The notes beneath the pieces are model-generated. The model worked only from the letters and a program-made list of their open reading frames with translations, ran no database searches and had not been told where the DNA came from. A DNA stretch of 64,000 nt from Micromonospora craterilacus (GTDB lineage Bacteria; Actinomycetota; Actinomycetes; Mycobacteriales; Micromonosporaceae), in contig NZ_POTY01000001.1 in assembly GCF_003236315.1 (NCBI RefSeq), forward strand, positions 1 through 64,000, written 5' to 3'. The translations under genes were made by a program, and so were the position numbers. Positions 8,480 through 17,607 of this stretch are shown here, one piece after another. The number at the start of each line of letters is the position of its first letter. The stretch's first letter is position 1.

Positions 8480-9151
8480 TCACGCGGCCGCGAACGTCCC
8501 GGTGGCGAGCAGGTCCCGCAACCGCACCGCCGCCAGCCGGCGGCCGGCGAAGTCGGCGTACCAGACCAGCGCGCCGTCCCAGGTCAGGCCCACCGGCCGG
8601 CCGTCGACCAGGGCCTCCCCGAGCAGCGTGCCGTCGCGGCCGTCGACCGCCCGCAGCAGCGCGCCCTCGAAGTCGGCGTAGACCACCACATCTCCGGCCA
8701 CGGTCAGGCCGGACGGCGTACCGGGCACCGAGAACTCGCGCCGCACGGTCATCGTCTCGACATCGCGCAGTTGCACCACCGACGGGCCGCGCAGGCCCAT
8801 CCACATCATCACCCCGCTGGTCTCGACGCCGCAGAGCCGGCCGCTGGACGGGGCGACCTCCCGCTCCCCGAGGGCGGCCCCGTTGAGCGGGTCGACCAGC
8901 AGGATCCGCTTCGGCCGCCCGCCGACCTGGCAGAGCGCCCCGCCGCCCACCGTCAGGTCCGCCCGTAGCCGGGGGCAGGACAGCGTGCGTACCACCGCGC
9001 CGGTGTCCGGGGCGAGCGCGTAGATCTCACCGGCCTCCTGGTCGGAGTGCCAGAAGAACTCGCCGTCGTAGGTGAGCCCGCACAGGTAGCTGCCGGGCGC
9101 GGGTAACTCCCGGACGATGGGCAACGTCGTGTCGACGCCGGGAACGGTCAT
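8480..9151 (-). CDS. Beta-propeller (YncE/SMP-30-like) protein, 223 aa
   Basis: The sequence is a run of short beta-blade repeats of the type LxYDGEFFWHSD, LLVDPLNGAALGE, VVYADFEGALLRAVDGRDG and LVWYADFAGRRLAAV, as in YncE-like or glutaminyl-cyclotransferase-like propellers. No signal peptide and no clear metal site are visible, so an enzymatic role cannot be assigned. The ATG at 9151 is favoured by AAGGGGACC; an in-frame ATG at 9184 sits inside a small tandem repeat. It lies 62 nt downstream of the enediyne core operon on the same strand and could be its last gene. Confidence 0.65.
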   Translation of the reverse strand: MTVPGVDTTLPIVRELPAPGSYLCGLTYDGEFFWHSDQEAGEIYALAPDTGAVVRTLSCPRLRADLTVGGGALCQVGGRPKRILLVDPLNGAALGEREVAPSSGRLCGVETSGVMMWMGLRGPSVVQLRDVETMTVRREFSVPGTPSGLTVAGDVVVYADFEGALLRAVDGRDGTLLGEALVDGRPVGLTWDGALVWYADFAGRRLAAVRLRDLLATGTFAAA

Positions 9152-9161
9152 CGGTGGTCCC

Positions 9162-9193
9162 CTTTCATGGCAGGCGGATTTCACGGCAGGCGG
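9162..9193. repeat. Two-copy 16-bp imperfect tandem repeat
   Basis: CTTTCATGGCAGGCGG followed directly by ATTTCACGGCAGGCGG, 13 of 16 positions alike. It lies between the PLP lyase stop and the beta-propeller start and duplicates a possible start codon (CAT/CAC on this strand). Probably a local slippage duplication. Confidence 0.5.
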
Positions 9194-9213
9194 AGGGCGG
9201 CGGGCACGCCGGG

Positions 9214-10359
9214 TCAGGTCCCGTCGGCGAGCGCCCGGGACAGGTCCTCGACGAGGTCGTGGGCATCCTCGATACCGGCCGACAGCCGGATGAGCGAGTC
9301 ACCGATCCCGCGGCGGGCCCGGACGTCGGCCGGCACCGGCCGGTGCGTCATCAGCGCCGGGCACTCCACCAGGGAGTGCACCCCGCCCAGGCTGACCCCA
9401 CAGGAGAACAACACGAACCGGTCCAGTAGTTGCTCGGCCGGACCACCCAGGTAGTCGAAGGACACCATCGAGCCGGACGCGGCCATCTGCGCCTTGGCCA
9501 CCGCGTGCTGCGGATGCTCGGGAAGCCCCGGGTAGTGGATCGCCCCGACGGCGGGGCTGGTCCGCAGCCGCTCGACCAGCGCCCGGGCGTTGCCCACCTG
9601 CCGGTGCACCCGTAGGGACAGGGTGTGCAGGCCGCGGCGGACCAGGAAGCAGTCCAACGCGCCCGGCACGTTGCCGGCCGCCGTCCGGTACGACCGGAAC
9701 GACGCGTGCAGATCCTCGTCCCGACAGACCAGCGCACCGCCCAGCACGTCGGCGTGTCCGGCGATCGACTTGGTGGTGCTGTAGAGCGAGACGTCCGCGC
9801 CCAGCGCCAGCGGTTGCTGGAGCACCGGGCTGGCGAAGGTGTTGTCCACCACCAGCCGGGCGCCGCGCTCGTGCGTACGGCTGGCGACCTCGGCGACGTC
9901 CACGACGGTCAGCAGTGGATTGGTCGGCGTCTCCACCCAGACCAGCGCGACGTCCGGCTGGTCCAGCGCGGCGTCGATCCCCTCCGGCGTGGTCAGGTCG
10001 GCGTAGCGCACCCGGATGCCCTGCCGGGCCGCCAGGTCGAACAGGGCGTCAGTGCCGGAGTACACGTCGTCGGTGCTCACCACGCACTGCCCGGGACGCA
10101 ACAGGGAGAGCACGGTCGCGGCGGCGGCCTGACCCGAGGACAGGACGGTCGCGAACTCGGCCCCCTCCAGCCCGGCCAGGCACTCCTCTAGTTCCTCCCG
10201 GGTCGGGTTCTCGCCCCGACCGTAGAAGTAGCGCGGGTTGTCCTGCGCCCGCCGCTCGTACGTCGTCGAGACGTGGATCGGCGGCACCACGTCGCCGGTG
10301 CCGGCCGTGGCCCGGCGTCCCCCGTGCACCAGGCGGGTGTCGAACCGCACGCCACTCAC
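9214..10359 (-). CDS. calE6: CalE6-like methionine gamma-lyase/cystathionine lyase-type PLP enzyme, 381 aa
   Basis: A Cys/Met metabolism PLP enzyme (fold type I). Visible landmarks are YFYGRGENPTREELEE, the glycine-rich phosphate loop SSGQAAAATVLSLL, VDNTFASPVLQQPLALGAD, and the PLP lysine in SLYSTTKSIAGHADVLGG. It closely resembles the structurally known CalE6 of the calicheamicin locus as I remember it. Such enzymes release thiols or H2S from sulfur amino acids, so a role in supplying methanethiol or sulfide for the trisulfide is reasonable but unproven. The GTG start at 10359 overlaps the thioesterase stop (GTGA). Confidence 0.88.
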   Translation of the reverse strand: MSGVRFDTRLVHGGRRATAGTGDVVPPIHVSTTYERRAQDNPRYFYGRGENPTREELEECLAGLEGAEFATVLSSGQAAAATVLSLLRPGQCVVSTDDVYSGTDALFDLAARQGIRVRYADLTTPEGIDAALDQPDVALVWVETPTNPLLTVVDVAEVASRTHERGARLVVDNTFASPVLQQPLALGADVSLYSTTKSIAGHADVLGGALVCRDEDLHASFRSYRTAAGNVPGALDCFLVRRGLHTLSLRVHRQVGNARALVERLRTSPAVGAIHYPGLPEHPQHAVAKAQMAASGSMVSFDYLGGPAEQLLDRFVLFSCGVSLGGVHSLVECPALMTHRPVPADVRARRGIGDSLIRLSAGIEDAHDLVEDLSRALADGT

Positions 10360-10796
10360 CCCGCCCCGACGCCGGCGCCGCGGAACGGCGACAGCGCCCG
10401 GACCAGGCCGGCCGGCACGCGGGCCGGCTCGGTGCGTCCGTTCGGCCCCCGCATGCAGGCGATCCGCTGCCGTCCCCGGGCCACCAGCAGGTCGTCGTCG
10501 GCGATCCGCAGGTAGTCGAAGGCCAGCTCCATCTGCGTCTGGGTCAGCTCGGCCAGCCGCATCCGGACCGCGAGCCGGTCGAACGGGGCCAGTTCGGCGA
10601 AGAACTCGCAGTCGACCTTCAGGGTGAACAGCTTGAGGTCGGCCCGCAGCTCCGCCAGGACCTCCGGCGCGTGCTCGTACAGGAACATCTCCCGGCACCG
10701 GCCCTGCCACCGCAGGTAGTTGACGTAGTAGACGTTACCGACGAGGTTCGTCTCCTCGAAGCCCACCGTGTGGCGGTACTCGTAGTAGCGCGGCAC
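10356..10796 (-). CDS. calE7: Enediyne hotdog thioesterase CalE7, 146 aa
   Basis: A single-domain hotdog thioesterase of the enediyne TE family that releases the polyene product from the PKS. It begins MPRYYEYRHTVGFEETNLVG and carries NVYYVNYLRWQGRCREMFL. The family lacks the usual acidic catalytic residue and relies on Asn/Arg residues of this region. Its 146 residues are the family length. The ATG at 10796 is 3 nt past the PKS stop and the stop overlaps calE6, giving the standard PKS-TE cassette. Confidence 0.95.
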   Translation of the reverse strand: MPRYYEYRHTVGFEETNLVGNVYYVNYLRWQGRCREMFLYEHAPEVLAELRADLKLFTLKVDCEFFAELAPFDRLAVRMRLAELTQTQMELAFDYLRIADDDLLVARGRQRIACMRGPNGRTEPARVPAGLVRALSPFRGAGVGAG

Positions 10797-10799
10797 CTG

Positions 10800-13700
10800 T
10801 CACCTCCCCGTTCCGGCGAGCACCGCCACCACGACCCGTTCCGCGGTGTCCGCCACTGTGACGACCCGGGTGGCGATCCGCACGCCACCGGAGTCCAGGA
10901 CCACCCATCCGTCCGGGACAGCGCCGGGCACCAGGGTCAGCGGGCCGTCGGTGCGTCCGGCCTTCTGCAGGCACTCGGTCGCGCACCACACCCGGGTGGC
11001 CGCGAGATCCGGGGTGTCTCCCACCTCGGCGACGAGCAGCGCCGCCAGCGGGCCGTGCCGGCCGATCAGGCCGCGCCGGACGTCCGCCGGGCGTACGGTC
11101 ACCGGCTCCACGTCGCAGGCCAGCGGGCCGTCACCGGCGACCGCCAGGTGCAGCGACGCGGAGTGCGCCACCGAGACGGCGCACGGCAGGTCGACCTCGG
11201 GCCGCCCGTCGGGCCGGTGGCGCACCACCACCGGGCGGCCCACCGCCCGGGACAGCAGTCCGCCGGCGTCGCGCGGCCCGCCGCCCGGCGCGGCGGCCAC
11301 CGCGACGTCGCCGGTGAACACGTCGGCCAGGCGCCGTTGCAGCAGCGGCCCGAGCAGCACCGCCGGCCAGCCGGCCGAGGGCGTGTGCGGGCGTACGGCG
11401 CGCAGCCGCAGGCCCGTCCAGTGCTCGATCACCGTCCCGGCGCCGTCCCGGACCACCACGTCGTAGACGTAGCCGGTGCCGTGCTGTTCCCGTTCCCAGG
11501 CGGTCATGGTCACCGTCTCGGCGGCGGACAGCTTCGGGCCGGCCGACCAGATCCGGTCGATGCCCTCCGGCAGCAGCGTCGCGTCCGGCACGCACACCTG
11601 GATGCCGTGCATGAACGCGTCCCGGGCGCCGGGGTCGCCCAGCACCAGGCGGCCCGGCAGGAAGGGGCTGAACCATTCGCCCGCGTCGCTGGTGACCACC
11701 TCCGCCTCGGCGACCCGTGCCGCCGCGTGCCGGTAGCCCCGCAACCGCCGGAACCGGCCGGCCTGGAACAGCACGTCGCCGTAGAGGTCACGGGCCGGGT
11801 CCAGGGGCAGCGCCGGCAGCTCCGCCGGGTCCGGTGCGTCGGTGTCCACCTCGTACGTCGCGTCCGGCGCGAACCGCAGGCGGGCCCGGAAATGGTCGGC
11901 GGCGAACCCGGTCGCGGCGCTGCGGATCACGACGTCGATCACCTGCTCGGACCGGACCAGCGCGGCCACCCGGACCGTGACACCGGCCTCCGGGTCGACC
12001 ACGACCGGCCGGTCGAACCGGACGTCCTCGATGACCGGCACTCCCCGGTGGCGGGCCAACGCGGTGGCTACCTGCGCCATGGCCTCCAGGCCGAGCACCG
12101 CCGGGAACAGCAGGTCTCCGTCGAGCCGGTGGTCGGCCAGGTACGGGTCGGTGGTGGGCGTGAGGTCCACCTCGCAGACCAGCTCCACGCCGTCGTAGCG
12201 GACCAGTGGCCGCTCGGTGAACCGCAGCAGGGGCAGGTCCGGTTGGTGGTACCGCAGCGTCTCCAGCCCACCGGTACGTCCGGTGACCACCACCACCGGC
12301 GGCAACGTGTCGTCGGCGACCACCTCGCGCAGCACGCGCAGCCCATCGTCGGGGCTGATCGGGGTGACGCCGGTACCGCTGAGCGTCTCGACCACCGACA
12401 GCCGCTCCCCCATGCCGACACCGGACCACACCGACCACTCCAGGCAGACCGCACGGCACTCCGGGTGGGTCGCGGCTACCTCCCGGGTCAGCTCGGCGAG
12501 GGCCTCGTTCGCGGCAGCGTAGTGCGCCTCGCCGTGTAGGCCGGCCCGTCCGATGATGCTGCCGAACGTCACCAGCAGCCGCAGCCGCGCGGGATCGACC
12601 GCGGCCAGGACCGTCCGAAGGCCGCCCACCTTGGGCGCGAACACTGCCCGGACCGCGGCCTCGTCGAGGTCGCCGAGGGCGGCAGGAGTGTTCAGCCCGG
12701 CACCGTGCAGCACGGCGGTCACCGGCCCCCAGCCGGCGGTGAGGTCGGCGACGGCGGCGGCCACCGCGGCGGCGTCGGTGACGTCGACGCGCAGGTAACG
12801 CAGGTCGCCAGCGGCCTCGCGGAGCCGGGACAGGTTCGCGGCCAGAGCCTCGTCGGTGGCCGGGTCGGACCGGCCCACCACCGCCAGCCGGGCACCGCTC
12901 TCCCCAGCCAGCATCGCCGCCGACTCGGCGGTGATGCCCTTGCCGCCACCGGTCACCAGCAGCACGTCGTCGGGCCCTAGCGGCACCGGTCCCGGCCGGG
13001 GATCGACCGGCAGCGGCCGCAGCACCGGCACCCGGCGGACGCCCGTCGCGTCGTACGTCACCTCGGTGAAGTCCGTGGTGGCGGCCACCTCGGCCAGCAC
13101 CCGGGCCACCGCAGCCGGTCCGAGCGGGGTGGTCACCACCGTGGTACGCAGCCGGTCGCCCTCCAGCCGTGCGGTCTTCGCCAGCGCCCCGCCCCGGGCC
13201 GCTGGCTGCACCAGCACCAGTCGGCCGCCGGCGGGTTGCCGCAGGGCGGCTTGGGCCCCGCGTACGGCGATGCCCAGGTGCGCGTCGTCGGAATCGTCGG
13301 GCAGGCAGACCAGGACCCCGCCGCCGAGCCCGGCCTCCGCCAGTACGCGACGCAGCGGGTCGGCGAGCGGGTGGCCGGGACTGGCAAAGACCTCCCACCG
13401 CCCCGGCCCACCGGCCGGCTCGGCCAGCGGCAGCGGCTCGTCGACCAGGTCGACGACGAAGGTACGCACCCAGGGCGCGACCCCGGCGACGAGATCGGGC
13501 CGCTCGGGTGAGCCCTCGTGTTCCCGGGCCTGCAACGCCTCAGCCATCTCCCGCACCGTGGCGGTGGCGAAGTTCGTCGGCACGGCGACCGCGGACAGCC
13601 CCATCGCGCGGGCGGCCTCGTTCACGAGCTGCCCGACGGTGATCGAGCTCATGTGCAGGTCGTCGAGGAGCCGGCTGTCGTCGTCGAGCACCTCCACCGG

Positions 13701-16544
13701 CAGCTCCGCGCGCTGCGCCACGAGTTGCCGTACCAGCTCCAACGCGCCGGTGCCGGCCGGCAGCGCGACGTCGTCGGCAGGGGTCGCCGCGACCGGTTCG
13801 GCGGCTACCGCCGCCGCCACCTGGGGGGCGGACTCGCACGGGCTGGCGAAGAAGGTCCGGGGTCGCTGCGGGTCGAACGGCCGGGTGAGCCGGTCCTCGA
13901 ACAGCGCCGGGTACGCGGCCGGGCCGCCCAGCGCGTACACCGCGCCGACGGTGGCGAGCAGGCCGGCCAGCGACTCGGCGTCGGTGTCCAGGGCCAGCGC
14001 CGGGAGGTCCGGCACCTGGTCGCGGGCCAGCCGGGTGAGCACCTGTCCCGGACCGACCTCGACGAACAAGTCGACCTCGGCCGCGGCGCAGGCCAGCGCG
14101 GAGGTGAAACGCACCGGCGCCTCGATCTGCCGGTGCAGCAGCCCGGCCAGGTCGGTGTCCGGCGGCAGCACCGCCCCGGTCACCGTCGAGGCCACCCGGC
14201 GCAGCGGCGGACCGAACCGGCACGCCCGCAGCCGCTCGCCGAACGCGGCGGCGGCGGGCGCCATCAGCGGCGAGTGGAAGGCGTGCGAGACGTTCAGCCG
14301 GGTACAGACCAGCCCGGCCAGCCCCGCCCGCCGGGCCACCTCGCCGACGGCGTCGTCGGCGCCGGCCACCACCGTCTGCCGGGGCCCGTTGTAGCCGGCG
14401 ATCACCGCGCCCGTGCCGGCGAGCAGGGCGGCGGTCTCGTCCGGGTCACCGGTGACGCCGGCCATCGCGCCGGGTCGGGCCCGGGTGGCCATGATCTCGC
14501 CCCGGGCGGCGACCAGCTCACGCAGCTCGTCCTCGTCCAGGCAGCCCGCCCAGTGCAGGGCGGTCAGCTCACCGAGGCTGTGCCCGACGGAGACCGTGGC
14601 GTCGATGTCGAGCGCGCCGAGGACGCGCAGCGCGGCCACCGATCCGGTGACGATCCGGGGCTGGGCGGACGCGGTTGCGGCGCGGTCCCCCACCGGCAGG
14701 TCACCGGCCGCCCGCCAGGCGTCGTCGACCTCGGTGAACCGCCGGCCCAGCGCGCCGCCGCCCCAGCCTTGGCCGGAGCCCTGACCGGGGAAGAGGAACC
14801 CGATGCGCACCGGCCGGGTGGCCCGCCCGACGAAGACGCCCCGGGCCGCGTCGACCAGCGCGCCGGGGCCGCCGGGGGTGAGCGCTGCCGCCGCCGTGCC
14901 GAGCGCCCGCTCGGCCTCCTGCGGCGAGCGGGCCACGACGGCCGCCCGGTACCCGCGCCCCCGTTGGGCCCGGTACAGGGTCGTCGCCAGGTCGGCCAGC
15001 TCGGCGAAGGCGAGCGCGGCCACCACCGGCCGCAGCGCCTCCAGCCGGTCCCGCAGCGCGTCCGGGGTGTCGGCGTCGAACAGGAGCAGCTCGGCGTCCT
15101 GCACCGACCGGGCGAGCTGCCGCGTACGCCGGTCCAGCGCGCGGCGGCGGGGCCGGACCGGCCCGTCGACGACCAGGTGGGTGTTGATACCGCCGAAACC
15201 CATCGCGGTGACGCCGGCGCGCTGCGGGGCGCCGGCCGGCCACGGCTCGGCCTGGCGGACGACGCGCAGCGCCGGCCGGTCGCCGGTGAGTTCGAGGTGC
15301 GGGTCGACGCAGCCGACGGTCGGCGGGATGACCTGATGGTGCACGGCCAGCACGGCCTTGATCAGGCCGGCGACGCCGGCTGCCGCCTTGGTGTGACCGA
15401 TCATGCCCTTGATGGAGCCGATGGCCGCGCTGTCGGCGTCCGGGTTGACCGCCCGCCGTTCGGCGCCGAGCGCCGTCAGTTCGGTGGCGTCGCCGACCGC
15501 CGTGCCGGTGCCGTGCCCCTCGAAGAGCGGCACGGTGTCCACCCCGAAGCCGGCCCGCTGGTACGCGCGGCGCAGCGCCAGCCGGTAGCCGTTCGCCTCG
15601 GGCCGGGTGATGCCGCCACGCCCGTCGGAGGAGACGCCCCATCCGGCGATCGTGGCGTAGATGCGGCGGCCCTGGGCGAGTGCGTCCCGCTCCCGCATCA
15701 GCACCACCATGCCGCAGCCCTCGCCCGGCCAGAACCCGTTCGAGCGGCGGTCGTAGACGCGCATCTCCTCTCGGGCGAGCGCGCCGGTGCGGGCGAAGCC
15801 GACCATCTCGAACGGGTCGATCGAGAGGTCCACGCCGCCGGCCACCGCCACGTCGGCGTCCAGGTCGGTCAGGTTGCGGCAGGCGGTCAGCACGGACAGC
15901 AGCGAGGAGGAACAGGCGCCGTCCACGGTGTAGCCGCCACCGTGCAGGTCGAAATGGTTGCAGATCCGACCGGCGATGGTGTTGGACAGGCCGCCGGCGA
16001 GGGTGTCCTCGGTGACCTCGGGGAACGGGGACTTGTAGGAGGTCTCCAGACCGGCCAGGAAGCCGGCCACCTTCTCGTCGTCCCAGCCCTGCTCGCCCAG
16101 CGCGGCCCCCACCACTCGGCGGACGTACGGCCAGCGCAGCCGCATCGTGCCCGCCCGGGTGAACTCGCCGGTCAGCGTGTTGCCGACGACGACCGCCGTG
16201 CGTTCCCGCGGCAGCCCGTCGCCGTCGGCGAACCCGGCGTCGGCCAGGGCCTGTGCGGCCATGTCCAGCGCCAGCCAGTGGGTCAGGTCGGTGGACCGGT
16301 AGGTGCTGCCGCTGACCTTGAACCCGACCCGGTCGAACTCGTACCCCTCGATCACCGCGGCGTTGCCGGCGTAGTAGCGGTCCGGCGCGGTCGGGTCGGC
16401 CGACCAGTAGTCCTCCGCGCGCATCCGCTCGTCGGGCAGCCGGCGGAACGCCCGCCGTCCGGCGAGGGCGTTCTCCCACAGCTGCCCGGGCCCGGCAGCG
16501 TCGGGGAACCGGCACGCCAGGCCGACGACGGCTATCCGACTCAT
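10800..16544 (-). CDS. calE8: Iterative enediyne polyketide synthase CalE8 (PksE), 1914 aa
   Basis: This synthase builds the linear polyene that becomes the enediyne core. Domains in order: KS with active Cys211 in VDGACSSSLL and GHGTGTAVGD; AT with GHSLGEL (Ser about 656); ACP with DLHMSSITVGQ (phosphopantetheine Ser about 967); KR with VTGGGKGIT (about 1197) and HYAAANEAL; DH with DHRLDGDLLFPAV (about 1467); and an integrated C-terminal phosphopantetheinyl transferase with LACDVEPV (about 1809) and CATECLQKAG. The PPTase fusion and Cys position are signatures of PksE. I chose the ATG at 16544 (MSRIAVVGLACRFP, SD AGGTGG); the upstream frame to 16595 lies in a repeat. Its start overlaps the stop of a micro-ORF (ATGA). 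Length is within a few residues of CalE8. Confidence 0.97.
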   Translation of the reverse strand: MSRIAVVGLACRFPDAAGPGQLWENALAGRRAFRRLPDERMRAEDYWSADPTAPDRYYAGNAAVIEGYEFDRVGFKVSGSTYRSTDLTHWLALDMAAQALADAGFADGDGLPRERTAVVVGNTLTGEFTRAGTMRLRWPYVRRVVGAALGEQGWDDEKVAGFLAGLETSYKSPFPEVTEDTLAGGLSNTIAGRICNHFDLHGGGYTVDGACSSSLLSVLTACRNLTDLDADVAVAGGVDLSIDPFEMVGFARTGALAREEMRVYDRRSNGFWPGEGCGMVVLMRERDALAQGRRIYATIAGWGVSSDGRGGITRPEANGYRLALRRAYQRAGFGVDTVPLFEGHGTGTAVGDATELTALGAERRAVNPDADSAAIGSIKGMIGHTKAAAGVAGLIKAVLAVHHQVIPPTVGCVDPHLELTGDRPALRVVRQAEPWPAGAPQRAGVTAMGFGGINTHLVVDGPVRPRRRALDRRTRQLARSVQDAELLLFDADTPDALRDRLEALRPVVAALAFAELADLATTLYRAQRGRGYRAAVVARSPQEAERALGTAAAALTPGGPGALVDAARGVFVGRATRPVRIGFLFPGQGSGQGWGGGALGRRFTEVDDAWRAAGDLPVGDRAATASAQPRIVTGSVAALRVLGALDIDATVSVGHSLGELTALHWAGCLDEDELRELVAARGEIMATRARPGAMAGVTGDPDETAALLAGTGAVIAGYNGPRQTVVAGADDAVGEVARRAGLAGLVCTRLNVSHAFHSPLMAPAAAAFGERLRACRFGPPLRRVASTVTGAVLPPDTDLAGLLHRQIEAPVRFTSALACAAAEVDLFVEVGPGQVLTRLARDQVPDLPALALDTDAESLAGLLATVGAVYALGGPAAYPALFEDRLTRPFDPQRPRTFFASPCESAPQVAAAVAAEPVAATPADDVALPAGTGALELVRQLVAQRAELPVEVLDDDSRLLDDLHMSSITVGQLVNEAARAMGLSAVAVPTNFATATVREMAEALQAREHEGSPERPDLVAGVAPWVRTFVVDLVDEPLPLAEPAGGPGRWEVFASPGHPLADPLRRVLAEAGLGGGVLVCLPDDSDDAHLGIAVRGAQAALRQPAGGRLVLVQPAARGGALAKTARLEGDRLRTTVVTTPLGPAAVARVLAEVAATTDFTEVTYDATGVRRVPVLRPLPVDPRPGPVPLGPDDVLLVTGGGKGITAESAAMLAGESGARLAVVGRSDPATDEALAANLSRLREAAGDLRYLRVDVTDAAAVAAAVADLTAGWGPVTAVLHGAGLNTPAALGDLDEAAVRAVFAPKVGGLRTVLAAVDPARLRLLVTFGSIIGRAGLHGEAHYAAANEALAELTREVAATHPECRAVCLEWSVWSGVGMGERLSVVETLSGTGVTPISPDDGLRVLREVVADDTLPPVVVVTGRTGGLETLRYHQPDLPLLRFTERPLVRYDGVELVCEVDLTPTTDPYLADHRLDGDLLFPAVLGLEAMAQVATALARHRGVPVIEDVRFDRPVVVDPEAGVTVRVAALVRSEQVIDVVIRSAATGFAADHFRARLRFAPDATYEVDTDAPDPAELPALPLDPARDLYGDVLFQAGRFRRLRGYRHAAARVAEAEVVTSDAGEWFSPFLPGRLVLGDPGARDAFMHGIQVCVPDATLLPEGIDRIWSAGPKLSAAETVTMTAWEREQHGTGYVYDVVVRDGAGTVIEHWTGLRLRAVRPHTPSAGWPAVLLGPLLQRRLADVFTGDVAVAAAPGGGPRDAGGLLSRAVGRPVVVRHRPDGRPEVDLPCAVSVAHSASLHLAVAGDGPLACDVEPVTVRPADVRRGLIGRHGPLAALLVAEVGDTPDLAATRVWCATECLQKAGRTDGPLTLVPGAVPDGWVVLDSGGVRIATRVVTVADTAERVVVAVLAGTGR

Positions 16545-16651
16545 GCCGCCACCTCGCTCCGCTCGGCGTCGACCTGAGCCCATTCCGCGCTGCATTGACG
16601 ATTCACTCGCTGCCGCTCGCTCATGCCACCACCTCGCTGCCGCTCGTTCAT
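16541..16651 (-). CDS. 36-residue micro-ORF bridging unbU and calE8
   Basis: The unbU stop overlaps an ATG at 16651 (ATGA). The frame stays open for 36 codons and its TGA overlaps the calE8 ATG (again ATGA). The peptide begins MNERQRGGGMSERQRVNRQC and ends AERSEVAA. The DNA contains repeated GAGCGGCAGCGA units and looks like a dispersed intergenic repeat. A protein function is doubtful; the more likely role is to keep ribosomes moving from unbU to calE8. A second example of the same arrangement lies at 38577-38651. Confidence 0.45.
   Translation of the reverse strand: MNERQRGGGMSERQRVNRQCSAEWAQVDAERSEVAA
16546..16650 (-). repeat. GAGCGGCAGCGA-type intergenic repeat upstream of calE8
   Basis: On the minus strand, two copies of GAGCGGCAGCGA, then GAGTGAATCGTCAATGC, and a third variant GAGCGGAGCGAGGTGGCGGC directly before the calE8 ATG. 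The last unit supplies the SD of calE8. A related version precedes the gene at 38648. It resembles dispersed elements I associate with Micromonosporaceae genomes. Confidence 0.5.
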
Positions 16652-17607
16652 GTCCGCACCATCTCGCGGGCGACGGTGGACGACACCTTGCCGTCCAGGG
16701 CGCCGGTGCCGGCTGGGTCCGGGCGGTTGGCGAGTCGCACCGCGTGCAGCGACCACAGGAAGCCGCCCCGGATCAGGCAGACGATCGCGGTGGCGAAGAA
16801 CAGGCCGTACACGATGGATGCTCCGGTCAGGACGCCGTAGACCAGGGCGACGCCGCCGCCGAACGCGAACTGCGACAGCGGTTTCGACGGCGTCGTCCCC
16901 GGGTCGGTGATCATGTAGTTGGTGAACAGGACGAACGCCACGCCGGTCATGGTGGCCAGCGCGGACGGGATGGAGGTGTCCAGCACCAGACCGCGGAACA
17001 CCGACTGCAGGACGAACACCCCGAGCCAGCCGGCGATCAACCACATCCGGCCGGTGAGTTTCGCGTTCAGCATGGTCCCGAGAACGACGATCACCGCCGG
17101 GACGATCCAGTCGGCGACGCCGGTGAGGTTCTCGGTGAACTGGTACGGCGGAGCGATGGAGATCCAGGGGAACAGCAGCAGCACGATCGCGATGCCGAAG
17201 TTCGACGGGTTCATGAAATGCCGCAGCCGTCCCTTGACCGGGGCCCGGAGCAGCCACTTGCCGCTGATCGCGATGGCCACCGCGAAGAGCATGACCGGCA
17301 GGCGGTCGTTGACGTACAGCAGCATGTTCACGGCGAGACTGGTGATGTGCGCGGGGTAGAGGAACTCGACGAATCCCCGTACGCCGCCGCCGAGGTAGCG
17401 CGGCCGGCGTTCCTCGGCCCACGCGCCGATCGTCTCCAGCAGGATCTCGACGCCGTAGCCCACGGCCACCGCGATCAGCGGCCAGGCCCAGGCCTGCTCG
17501 AACCCGAGCACGGTGTACCCGAAGATGTTCAGCACCGTGATGGAGATGGCGAACCTGCGCAGCGCGGTGACGATCCGGGGGTCCTTCTGCATCGGTTGCT
17601 GCGTCAT
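16648..17607 (-). CDS. unbU: Enediyne-associated membrane protein UnbU, 319 aa
   Basis: An integral membrane protein with about eight to ten hydrophobic segments, for example VMLFAVAIAISGKWLL, FGIAIVLLLFPWISIA and WIVPAVIVVLGTMLNA. The segments HFMNPSNFGIAI and TDPGTTPSKPLSQ recall the NqrB/RnfD fold, to which UnbU proteins are distantly related. UnbU is conserved in enediyne PKS cassettes with UnbL and UnbV; its role is not settled. The ATG at 17607 overlaps the unbV stop, and its own stop overlaps the micro-ORF that leads into calE8, so the core genes form one coupled operon. Confidence 0.92.
   Translation of the reverse strand: MTQQPMQKDPRIVTALRRFAISITVLNIFGYTVLGFEQAWAWPLIAVAVGYGVEILLETIGAWAEERRPRYLGGGVRGFVEFLYPAHITSLAVNMLLYVNDRLPVMLFAVAIAISGKWLLRAPVKGRLRHFMNPSNFGIAIVLLLFPWISIAPPYQFTENLTGVADWIVPAVIVVLGTMLNAKLTGRMWLIAGWLGVFVLQSVFRGLVLDTSIPSALATMTGVAFVLFTNYMITDPGTTPSKPLSQFAFGGGVALVYGVLTGASIVYGLFFATAIVCLIRGGFLWSLHAVRLANRPDPAGTGALDGKVSSTVAREMVRT

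Noticed and set aside
13518-16577. 1019-codon plus-strand frame opposite the enediyne PKS
   Set aside because: Mirror frame of calE8; no domain recognisable.
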